Below are positions 62,601-64,000 of a stretch of 64,000 bases of DNA, in pieces. Location: the NCBI GenBank assembly GCA_012064415.1, contig SSNU01000081.1, forward strand, positions 1 to 64,000, written 5' to 3'. Made by a program: the position numbers and the translations under genes. The first letter of the stretch is position 1. Each line of letters starts with the position of its first letter. The DNA is from Gyrodactylus bullatarudis. Taxonomy: Eukaryota > Platyhelminthes > Monogenea > Gyrodactylidea > Gyrodactylidae. Below the pieces are notes generated by a model. It worked only from the letters and a program-made list of their open reading frames with translations, was not told where the DNA came from and ran no database searches.

Positions 62601-63479
62601 TTTGAGTTTTTAAACGTTTTTTTCAAATTATTTTTATCAAGTTGTGTTTCGATCGTACAGAAGTGGTGAAAATCCAAGAGAAAAAAGTAGCAAACTTTTC
62701 ATATTTTATAGGATTTTTGGGAATCTTTAATGCATGGTTTTCTAAGTACTTTTTACACATACTAAGAAAAGACTAATGAAAAAATAGGTGGAAATCTTGC
62801 TCAAAGAGCATTCAGAGTGCTACTAATCTCTCTCTGGGTTTTTTATCACTTGATGATCTTGAAGAATTTACAAGCAGACTTTTTATCGCTACTACTCTTC
62901 AAGGCTGACTTCAGCCTGGACACTGGTTTTTCCGGTTCTGATGGGAAATAATGAATTAGTTAATAATTATTAATTCTCTGATTTTTTGTAAATAGAATAA
63001 GAATTTCACACTTTTTTTAGCTCAGATCACATGACTCTTACACCTGCTTTCTGCATTGGGAGAAAGCAGTTCTGGGTAGAATTAAAAACGTGTTTTAAAT
63101 AAGAATGATTGGAAGTGTTAAGAAAAGCCATGATGAATGTATCAATGATTGAAGAAGTAAAATCGAATGTAATGATTGAGCTGATTGAAAAGAAAAACTT
63201 GACAAAAGTACAACAGATAGACGATGGACAAGTTTTGTTGTTTATTCGAATGAGTCGATGTAATTTTCATCTTGAAATCTGAATTACACGTACATTTAAT
63301 GTGTAATTTTCTAATAAATAATTGAAAAGATTTGATGTTATCTTCTCTACTCAAAAATAGAGAGGGGATGGATGTGTTAATAACTGAAAATGCAAAGAAT
63401 GTTTACCTTTTGATCTAATCCCGGGATACAAGCCCAACTTTGGCCGGCCAACTTCCAGATTTACTTCACCCTTGAGTGT
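17636..63479 (-). CDS. Liprin-beta-type triple-SAM scaffold with upstream PDZ exons (multi-exon gene, 5' end outside window)
   Basis: Exon chain from 5' to 3': 63479-63407, 60742-60546, 59770-59023, (58986-58942), 55881-55854, 54963-54735, 47811-47680, (39991-39860), 38707-38632, 31944-31766, 29482-29237, 28388-28346, 28255-28192, (26772-26587), 22628-22278, 21361-21223, 20547-20406, 19866-19778, 19098-18898, 18842-18471, 18386-18210, 17825-17742, 17683-17636. Bracketed exons are optional. Splice phases fit throughout, giving about 1200 aa in the window. Two PDZ domains come first, then Ser/Asn-rich linkers with a short coiled coil, then SAM1-SAM2-SAM3 of the liprin homology region and a Lys-rich tail as in liprin-beta. 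Liprins are cytoplasmic scaffolds at synapses and adhesion sites. The SAM half is secure. The join to the PDZ half depends on one 28-nt microexon and may be wrong (two neighbouring genes). Confidence 0.6.
17742..17825 (-). CDS. Liprin-type gene, basic tail exon
   Basis: 28 codons: SKKKLFFSKKKKSSEN then DFFVCPYNEDYR. This matches the segment after SAM3 in liprin-beta (KKLAFSNFG..RKKK....YVCPM). Acceptor TTTTACTTTTTAG, donor CGT|GTGAGT. Confidence 0.85.
18210..18386 (-). CDS. Liprin-type gene, SAM3 second half
   Basis: Reads ILEDRFNSSLFASMLNINK and continues LIKKHLDLKFRDLIGDD, then VPLVLTTKIK. It parallels liprin-beta VLEPRFN....LLNIP..KTLLRRHL..HFN.LIG and the following TTTAKVK segment almost position by position. 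Phase 0 at both ends. Confidence 0.93.
18471..18842 (-). CDS. Liprin-type gene, SAM2-SAM3 linker and SAM3 first half
   Basis: 124 codons. A Ser/Asn-rich linker is followed by EISLWTQYMIINWLEDNDL, then KEYAYSCRGKGLHGGLL, matching liprin-beta SAM3 (W..H.VMEWL...DLAEYAPNLRGSGVHGGL). The linker is longer than in vertebrate liprin-beta. Confidence 0.92.
18898..19098 (-). CDS. Liprin-type gene, SAM2 second half
   Basis: Starts DDLIFMNITNEFHVISLKRG, then IQILRKIDFNLTRFHARPS. This corresponds to liprin-beta SAM2 (DDLL.L.V.S.LHHLSIKRAIQVLR.N.F....RRRPS). Phase 0 at both ends. Confidence 0.92.
19778..19866 (-). CDS. Liprin-type gene, SAM2 first half
   Basis: After two bases completing a Thr codon it reads WLENIGLTVYLSNFEINLVD, then GYVLNTMTI. 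This is helix 1-3 of liprin-beta SAM2 (WLDDIGLPQYKTQFDEGRVDGRMLHYMTV). Phase 1 in, 0 out; donor GTGAGT. Confidence 0.92.
19950..20400 (-). mobile_element. Mariner-derived relic in an intron
   Basis: Aligns over most of its length with the mariner relic at 44.1-44.7 kb (shared blocks TTCCCGATGAATTA, AAGCAAAACACATATCT, ATTAATTATCTTTCTAA). The terminal repeats are not intact. Non-coding decayed copy. Confidence 0.65.
20406..20547 (-). CDS. Liprin-type gene, SAM1 second half
   Basis: ELGIKNPLHLKKLLLHMK matches ELGIKHSLHRKKLQLALQ at the end of liprin-beta SAM1. A linker ending FNIQ leads to SAM2. Phase 0 in, 1 out. It lies next to a mariner-derived repeat in the preceding intron. Confidence 0.93.
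21223..21361 (-). CDS. Liprin-type gene, SAM1 first half
   Basis: DFSLWDRDVITAWLYDLGLG, then VTNVRKCVSKGEHLLKASKK and DLEK. Compare liprin-beta SAM1: W....V.NWL...GLG.Y......I.SG..LL.AS..DLEK. Phase 2 in, 0 out. The donor AAA|GTACGC is weak, but the next exon continues the domain exactly. Confidence 0.93.
22278..22628 (-). CDS. Liprin-type gene, linker exon before SAM1
   Basis: 116 whole codons plus split codons at each end: GLDESLLESRKTRPLSPFTP, then MKRTITFDYN and a basic Ser-rich stretch ending RYRINLPN. No domain; many SP/TP and basic sites suggest phosphorylation. Acceptor TTTTACCAG, donor TT|GTAAGA. Phase 2 at both ends joins cleanly to SAM1. Confidence 0.8.
22673..23377. mobile_element. 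Fold-back element, full length (about 0.7 kb)
   Basis: Ends in TAAAGCTGATTGATATGAAG and its inverted partner near 23377. The two arms (about 260 bp each) are near-perfect inverted copies, including ACTCATGTTGCCCACTTTTA on both sides. The loop of about 180 bp is unrelated AT-rich sequence. No protein. It would form a very long hairpin if transcribed with the intron. Confidence 0.88.
23954..24632. mobile_element. Fold-back element, right end missing
   Basis: Starts TAAAGCTAGTCAATATG. Its inverted arms share TTTTTTGGAATCTAGATC-type and GATCACTCTCTCACATTTAA-type blocks. The right arm stops about 45 bases short of the expected terminus, where a different repeat (24640-24735) begins. Confidence 0.8.
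24640..24735 (+). repeat. Leader-like dispersed repeat, copy 1
   Basis: Shares about 70 bases with 58131-58205, including GGTGAAATAAAAGCTTTATT and TTATTCAC.CGTCTTC. In both copies an ATG begins just after the conserved block. The AATAAA within suggests an LTR R/U5-like or 5' leader segment of a retroelement; the class is not identified. Confidence 0.6.
24723..24887 (+). CDS. Small ORF after the leader repeat (54 aa, retroelement-like)
   Basis: Starts MNLSLKSESNIFEEVLKKYE and ends LLYSYLH. Composition is that of a soluble helical protein, not translated noise. It begins just inside the end of the leader repeat; the other copy at 58.2 kb also opens with MN(I/L)S. It may be the start of a gag/ORF1-like protein cut by a stop. 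No family recognised. Confidence 0.35.
25540..25700 (+). repeat. Dispersed repeat family R2, copy 1
   Basis: Shares GATTCTTTTGATC, then ATTGAATTGTCAATCTACTA and GTAGATGAAAA-type blocks, with 60.15-60.42 kb and 62.17-62.36 kb, and in reverse with 32.69-32.85 kb. Non-coding. Confidence 0.6.
26587..26772 (-). CDS. Candidate cassette exon of the liprin-type gene
   Basis: Acceptor CATATAG. The frame reads MPQLRQNSYQKRLNHAQARI, then DLSYLSRTRLYTPNGLG and SFYGSSSLNNF, a composition like the neighbouring linker exons. Phase 2 in and phase 2 out fits exactly between exons 28255-28192 and 22628-22278, so it could be included or skipped without a frame change. The donor (CTAA|GTTTGT) is weak. Confidence 0.4.
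28192..28255 (-). CDS. Liprin-type gene, short linker exon
   Basis: 64 nt: RNFNRDKSPSIVRESIHDRK. Acceptor TATCTCTTTAG, donor AT|GTAAGT. Phase 1 in, 2 out, matching both neighbours. Confidence 0.72.
28346..28388 (-). CDS. Liprin-type gene, 43-nt exon
   Basis: GMNGSMFNSTICNS plus one base. Acceptor TTATTCTCTAG, donor CAG|GTTAGT. Phase 0 in, 1 out, fitting the flanking exons. Confidence 0.7.
28605..29228 (+). mobile_element. Non-LTR retrotransposon (LINE) fragment
   Basis: A plus-strand frame from about 28605 carries an RT motif-C relative KYANDLKFVF (YADD degraded to YAND), then LRQWG. After a frameshift at about 28780 a 149-codon frame (28779-29228) continues with INRDKCKTM, LRLKAYKALILPLFDYLAP and QYNFLHFLYP, typical of the RT palm/thumb end of CR1/Jockey-like LINEs. 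5'-truncated, no endonuclease. It is antisense to the host gene and ends three bases from the 5' splice site of exon 29482-29237. Confidence 0.8.
29237..29482 (-). CDS. Liprin-type gene, linker exon
   Basis: 82 codons: NNLAYEINQPDVKEISNQYI, then MAMRDIEMLPSLDSILERRQ and MSQSPKSLFHNSSLMRHSPQ. No domain; SP sites. Acceptor TTGAATTTCCAG, donor ACT|GTAAGT, phase 0 at both ends. Confidence 0.82.
31766..31944 (-). CDS. Liprin-type gene, linker exon
   Basis: 59 codons after a split Asn/Asp codon: PMRNSPMSKMFSNITSQSRT, then DVNSLSYGDNLLPNTKKSIS and LNELNHKN. Acceptor TTATTTCTAG, donor AAT|GTGAGT. Phase 1 in, 0 out. Confidence 0.8.
32152..32689. mobile_element. Fold-back element, intact ends (538 bp)
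   Basis: Starts TAAAGCTAATTGATATGAAG and ends with its exact inverted copy. The arms (about 150 bp) carry the same outer sequence as the 22.7-kb element, but the inner arms and loop differ. Sits in the intron between exons 38707-38632 and 31944-31766. No protein. Confidence 0.9.
32695..32860 (-). repeat. Dispersed repeat family R2, inverted copy
   Basis: Contains the reverse complement of blocks found at 60.1-60.25 kb (CCTATCAAGACAATAAGAAA type) and lies immediately beside the fold-back element. Confidence 0.5.
34017..34062. repeat. Dispersed repeat, inverted partner of 48-130
   Basis: Carries TCGCCAGGTCTTATCAATCT, the reverse complement of the repeat near base 60. It ends about 95 bases before the piggyBac element. 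Confidence 0.6.
34393..35086 (-). pseudogene. piggyBac transposase, C-terminal part with a 34-nt intron
   Basis: The exon from 35086 reads to NKSMGGVDLFDSFMSRYQ and HRAKN; GGVD holds the third catalytic Asp. The frame then meets GTAAGA, and 34 nt later TATTATTTTAG. Joining 34845 to 34810 restores the conserved piggyBac stretch WYFAIFQW and VNSWLLY. The last 45 residues hold the Cys-rich zinc-binding tail (CSICKRK...YCITCNMFYC). The region with the first two catalytic Asp residues is missing upstream, so the gene is dead. Confidence 0.85.
35092..35368 (-). pseudogene. piggyBac transposase, N-terminal part
   Basis: Begins MDSEATYKESRKGDFW, has one in-frame stop (TAA) after VVLI, then an acidic run NSDEELEEIEDQID typical of piggyBac N termini, and ends at TGA after FMSRN. 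The catalytic core expected next (roughly 250 residues) is deleted; the C-terminal part follows at once. Confidence 0.7.
35760..38630. other. Intron, nothing recognised
   Basis: Part of the long intron between exons 38707-38632 and 31944-31766, outside the transposon. AT-rich with no supported frame or repeat boundary. Confidence 0.45.
38632..38707 (-). CDS. Liprin-type gene, 76-nt exon
   Basis: QKLIHYETEVLPKSRIGTPI then LHHEL plus one base. Acceptor CCTTTATTCCAG, donor TTGA|GTGAGT. Phase 0 in, 1 out, exactly the link needed between exons 47811-47680 and 31944-31766. Confidence 0.72.
39860..39991 (-). CDS. Candidate optional exon, acidic Ser-rich
   Basis: Acceptor ATATTATAG. Reads APTFGLFASGQSVTSEAKSS, then PDDDDDTESASSSCS and MPVLLSLK: 44 codons, phase 0 in and out, so it can be included without changing frame. 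The donor AAG|GTGTTC is weak. The opposite strand is also open here with an equally protein-like frame (EQEDDADSVSSSSSGELL), so strand and reality are uncertain. Confidence 0.35.
41338..41515 (+). repeat. Dispersed repeat family R3, copy 1
   Basis: The first 120 bases match 51062-51165 (GTGTGATACATGC.ATATAAA), with a 20-bp segment absent from the other copy. The last 45 bases match the reverse complement of 51215-51255. Confidence 0.7.
42545..43273. mobile_element. Fold-back element with long, nearly identical arms
   Basis: Arms of about 320 bp (42545-42870 and 42975-43273) are almost perfect inverted copies, including GAATCAGCTAATAAGATGTG and CGAGCTCATAATTTTTATAG. The loop is about 100 bp. 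The right end keeps the family terminus (TTCATATCAACTAGCTTT); the left end is degraded. The inner part is shared with 12.6-12.9 kb. No protein. Confidence 0.9.
43932..44841. repeat. Palindromic repeat split at its centre by a mariner element
   Basis: Left arm 43932-44075 and right arm 44698-44841 are inverted copies with only a few mismatches (both contain TGCATGTTCTGTATTTATAA or its complement). Between them lies a complete mariner-type TIR pair, so the mariner sits at the symmetry centre of the palindrome. Confidence 0.88.
44078..44695 (-). mobile_element. Mariner-type element, decayed
   Basis: 618 bp with TIRs TTAGGTTGTGCGATAAGTAA and (inverted, right) TTAGGTTGTGCCATAAGTAA, flanked by TA on both sides. 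A minus-strand stretch near the left end still reads FYDGIRKL and EKCLNSSGSYF, the mariner transposase C terminus, with stops between. About half the length of an intact mariner; inactive. Other copies: 3.34-3.53 kb and 19.95-20.40 kb. Confidence 0.82.
45100..46350. other. Intron, nothing recognised
   Basis: Part of the long intron between exons 47811-47680 and 38707-38632. The short frame at 45500-45691 has no support. Confidence 0.4.
46370..46998 (-). mobile_element. Degraded second MULE copy
   Basis: The left part carries MULE TIR-type sequence (TTTCCAAAAATCACGCCAAA) and the right end reads GGGGTTATTTTTGGAATAAA then CCC, like the 11.6-kb terminus. At 46860-46945 it matches the transposase gene at 10.54-10.61 kb (GAATTTGGATCATTCA). 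Coding capacity is lost. Confidence 0.7.
47680..47811 (-). CDS. Liprin-type gene, coiled-coil exon
   Basis: 44 codons: MYKTSSDSTGNLENLSKENQ, then ELRQMVGMLAQEKHNLSTDI and VVLR. Leucine spacing and charge suit a short coiled coil. Acceptor GCCCATTCTAG, donor CGA|GTGAGT, phase 0 at both ends. Far shorter than the N-terminal coiled coil of vertebrate liprin-beta. Confidence 0.78.
48180..49740 (-). mobile_element. Penelope-like retroelement, 5'-truncated copy
   Basis: Extent of the element around the RT/GIY-YIG frame; exact ends are not visible and no flanking pseudo-LTR was found. It lies in the intron between exons 54963-54735 and 47811-47680 in the same orientation as the host gene. Confidence 0.8.
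48269..49726 (-). CDS. Penelope-like element polyprotein: RT plus GIY-YIG endonuclease, 5'-truncated
   Basis: One open frame of 485 codons with no ATG at its left limit; the conserved part starts near LYLHPKTHK (RT 'LPKTHK' region). RT motifs in order: PIRPI, LDISSLFPSVP (motif A Asp), GIAMGSPLSPLLADIF (motif B), YIRYVDDTFIL (motif C YVDD). The C-terminal 90 residues form a GIY-YIG nuclease: YKFQCTCGASYIGRTIRKLA, R and H residues following (TRSSDH), and ENH. It stops after WVKGPG. The N-terminal RT part, like that seen at 545-790, is missing. The intact catalytic motifs suggest a young but 5'-truncated insertion. Confidence 0.93.
   Translation of the reverse strand: MIVIIIRTFENPLNIIFVGIEEKVFIHQMYRMSRLYLHPKTHKIVDNIVPEVFPIRPILDMSSCPQHNLAKWLIDVLKPIHTYYAKYVVKDTFSFVDKIKDLNIGLNEMISLDISSLFPSVPIEETLTVIKSFIDEYGGFEMDSNEIANLVKICCTNVPLSFQNTVFIQKDGIAMGSPLSPLLADIFLGWLEMTNMSDTINSFTDVYIRYVDDTFILMKPNVITDNFFSKMNSFHPNIKFTMEKESNNSLSFLDVKLTRKEDGSITRNIYKKKTDNGKYLHYASFSPISHKRGLVIGLGKRIRRIASPEEWPNEIENSKLCLMENGYPARFVDKFINRTDITVDETNNTDEAVKTTVFMKLNFKGDGFSNDVRKRLVNLIDQHYDNIQLKIVFKTQRLFSLIHKDSLKPEENTLLIYKFQCTCGASYIGRTIRKLATRSSDHLKKDTAITRHLKQENHAASISNFSILYKNPGDDSTDVWVKGPG
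49870..50235. repeat. Partial fold-back family copy
   Basis: Imperfect inverted arms (AAAATGCCTAAAAAAAGTG region against the stretch ending AATGCCCTAATTTT) with the fold-back family style of inner sequence. Ends not defined. Confidence 0.5.
51062..51290. repeat. Dispersed repeat family R3, palindromic copy
   Basis: The first 100 bases match 41.34-41.46 kb. The right part is an inverted copy of 41.43-41.51 kb, so CGTTTTTTTGTGAAAAT at 51140 pairs with its complement near 51270. Confidence 0.65.
52702..53041 (+). other. Unassigned plus-strand open region
   Basis: Two overlapping frames (73 and 110 codons) lie in a patch that is clearly less AT-rich than its surroundings. The longer starts MGKIIIRDIFSYRILLAKAQ. 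Neither resembles a family I know. An old pseudogene or transposon piece is possible; I do not call a gene. Confidence 0.2.
54735..54963 (-). CDS. Liprin-type gene or PDZ gene, linker exon
   Basis: 76 codons: KFKAFDYPAHLNLKKKFSQM, then LENGRVQVIHNSGLNQMDSL and a Ser/Asn/Tyr-rich end AYRNSSYNRN. Acceptor TGTTTATCTGCAG, donor AAT|GTGAGT. Phase 2 in, 0 out; the 3' side joins exon 47811-47680. No domain. Confidence 0.72.
55854..55881 (-). CDS. Candidate 28-nt microexon linking PDZ and liprin parts
   Basis: Excellent acceptor (CATTTCATTTCTCAG); donor TTGTC|GTTAGA (an alternative, CAAA|GTTGTC, keeps the same phase). Phase 1 in, 2 out is exactly what is needed between exon 59770-59023 and exon 54963-54735. 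Encodes about 8 whole residues (SLFIGSKL). Found by searching for that phase, so chance is a real possibility. Confidence 0.35.
56160..56435 (+). other. Stop-to-stop open stretch on the plus strand, unassigned
   Basis: About 90 codons without a stop, ending in a Lys-rich segment (GGWSKPMKHCKLYRMQIENY, then EQAVKKEKPLEKSN). No start codon near the 5' end. The following 56.8-57.1 kb is less AT-rich but frame-broken, so this may be part of a decayed transposon. No family recognised. Confidence 0.2.
58131..58260 (+). repeat. Leader-like dispersed repeat, copy 2
   Basis: Matches 24640-24735 over its first 70 bases (GGTGAAATAAAAGCTTTATT). An ATG at 58204 opens a 29-codon frame starting MNISTNSNKPF, similar at its start to the frame in copy 1. 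Confidence 0.6.
58942..58986 (-). CDS. Candidate exon after a 36-nt intron in the PDZ gene
   Basis: The PDZ exon donor at 59022 is followed 36 nt later by CATTAAG. The next 45 nt stay in the same frame and read FINNPESEVDKHES up to a donor AGCA|GTAAGA. Phase 1 in and out. Without splicing the frame stops within the 36 nt. The intron would be very short, but a 34-nt intron is seen in the piggyBac gene of this window. Confidence 0.35.
59023..59770 (-). CDS. PDZ exon: end of PDZ-a, linker and PDZ-b
   Basis: 249 codons. Begins PFDRLYAIDDEPVDWLTAAE, the strand 4/helix B part of a PDZ fold continuing from the previous exon. After an acidic Ser/Asn linker comes a second PDZ: PLGIRLEYEKGPSGPRISGI with the PLGI carboxylate-binding loop, then EKGSPADESNLCVGDRIFVV, with a longer than usual stretch before the last strand (NLFVVMND). 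PDZ domains bind C-terminal peptides of membrane and signalling proteins. Phase 0 in, 1 out; donor AATG|GTGAGT. Confidence 0.85.
60055..60420 (+). repeat. Fold-back terminus fragment and R2 repeat, copy 2
   Basis: 60055-60090 resembles the fold-back family terminus (GAAATGAAGATGGGAATTTG). 60150-60420 carries R2 blocks shared with 25.6 kb and 62.2 kb (AGTAGATGAAAA, TTATTTTATC..AGTTTAG). Confidence 0.55.
60546..60742 (-). CDS. PDZ exon: first part of PDZ-a
   Basis: After a split Val codon: RLFEITLISKVNSVGEFDFG, LHFLEFIHG, a loop insertion, then LLVDYLEPKSYALKTCSIQ. DFGL is the carboxylate-binding loop; YLEPKSYA corresponds to the V.pGspA turn. Acceptor TTTTTTTCTAG, donor CAG|GTGAGA. The join to PFDRLYAIDD in the next exon recreates the usual G(L/I)qpgDrLyaI PDZ block, which confirms the splice. 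Confidence 0.82.
62165..62360 (+). repeat. Dispersed repeat family R2, copy 3
   Basis: Shares AGAAATTAGATTTTCTATTG, ATCTACTA and TAAAACAGA.TATGTGATAT-type blocks with 60.2-60.42 kb and 25.6 kb. Confidence 0.55.
62846..62937 (-). CDS. Candidate alternative terminal exon of the PDZ gene
   Basis: Acceptor TATTTCCCATCAG. In phase with exon 63479-63407 it reads EPEKPVSRLKSALKSSSDKK, then SACKFFKIIK and a stop at 62848-62846. Use of this exon would end the protein before the two downstream PDZ domains with a short basic tail. No clear AATAAA follows nearby. Confidence 0.4.
63407..63479 (-). CDS. Most 5' exon in the window, possible end of a further PDZ domain
   Basis: TLKGEVNLEVGRPKLGLYPG then IRSK plus one base. 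KGEVNLEVGRP resembles the last strand of a PDZ fold, so another PDZ may lie beyond the window. Only one frame is open. Acceptor CTATTTATAG, donor AAG|GTAAAC; phase 0 in, 1 out. Confidence 0.65.
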
Positions 63480-63489
63480 CTATAAATAG

Positions 63490-64000
63490 AATAGAAATAA
63501 GATGAATCGATAATTTAGAAACAAATTTCGAATGGTTTATGTATTCATTTATTGAATTAATGAAAAAAAGAAGAAATTTCTGCGCATAATTACGCCCAGA
63601 GAGAAACAATGGCAGCGTAAGGATATGTGTGTGGAAGTGAGTTCCATTTTCTTCTGCCTCTACAAATTCTCAAGAAGATATTGATGAGTTGGAGTGAGGA
63701 AAATGCATAGGAAAGAATTCATTCGTAAAAGACATACAGACACAGATACTCTTTTTATACATAGTATGTATTGCATATACTGGAAGCAGATATTTTGGAA
63801 TATTTCTTCAATTATTATTATCAACAAAAGTCAAGTCGGTAGTTGATGATCTGACCACATCTCAACTTGTGAGACGTAATCCATTTGAGTTCTTCTAACA
63901 TGAAAACTAATAGAGACCCCATTTCTTTGGAAATCATACATCATGATATTCTTTAAATGTGGATTATCTTGGAAAAAATCAATGTATTTCCTAAATAATC
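63490..64000. other. Intron at window edge, nothing recognised
   Basis: Sequence upstream of the first visible exon; no further exon could be supported before the window ends. Confidence 0.4.

Noticed and set aside
1..64000. Bacterial-type features, CRISPR arrays, operons, prophage
   Set aside because: Spliced genes, animal homeobox and SAM/PDZ domains and eukaryotic transposons show animal nuclear DNA; no regular spacer-repeat array was seen.

Overview
The window is AT-rich animal nuclear DNA with introns, decayed transposons and many long inverted repeats. Nothing in it looks bacterial or organellar. The homeobox gene has the arthropod Distal-less signature, including the diagnostic intron inside the homeobox. 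A crustacean, for example a copepod, is my guess, but the species cannot be fixed from the sequence. All recognisable host genes lie on the minus strand, so each gene reads from high to low coordinates.

Region 1 (1-6.1 kb) is intergenic. It holds two separated Penelope-like retroelement fragments and a mariner remnant. Region 2 (6.3-9.1 kb) is a complete four-exon Distal-less gene predicted at 636 aa. Its splice phases are consistent and its homeodomain is split between residues 44 and 45. Region 3 (9.1-17.6 kb) lies upstream of Distal-less. It holds a 1.65 kb Mutator-like element with a perfect 9-bp target duplication and a rearranged, truncated transposase, plus fold-back repeats.

Region 4 (17.6-63.5 kb) is a chain of about 20 minus-strand exons. 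The 3' half (17.6-22.6 kb) is a liprin-beta-type protein: three SAM domains of the liprin homology region, followed by the basic tail typical of the beta class. The middle exons (28-55 kb) are Ser/Asn-rich with a short coiled coil. The 5' part (59-63.5 kb) encodes at least two PDZ domains. Consecutive splice phases fit along the whole chain if one 28-nt microexon is accepted. The window may therefore encode a PDZ plus liprin-type SAM scaffold protein, an arrangement I do not know for liprin-beta. The alternative is two adjacent genes. A possible alternative terminal exon (62.9 kb) would end the PDZ protein early.

The large introns are full of mobile DNA: a piggyBac deletion derivative bounded by TTAA, a 5'-truncated Penelope-like RT/GIY-YIG element, a LINE fragment abutting a splice site, a mariner relic sitting at the centre of a palindrome, a degraded second Mutator-like copy, and a family of fold-back elements ending in TAAAGCTAATTGATATGAAG or close variants. 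A 34-nt intron in the piggyBac gene and a candidate 36-nt intron in the PDZ gene suggest unusually short introns in this genome.
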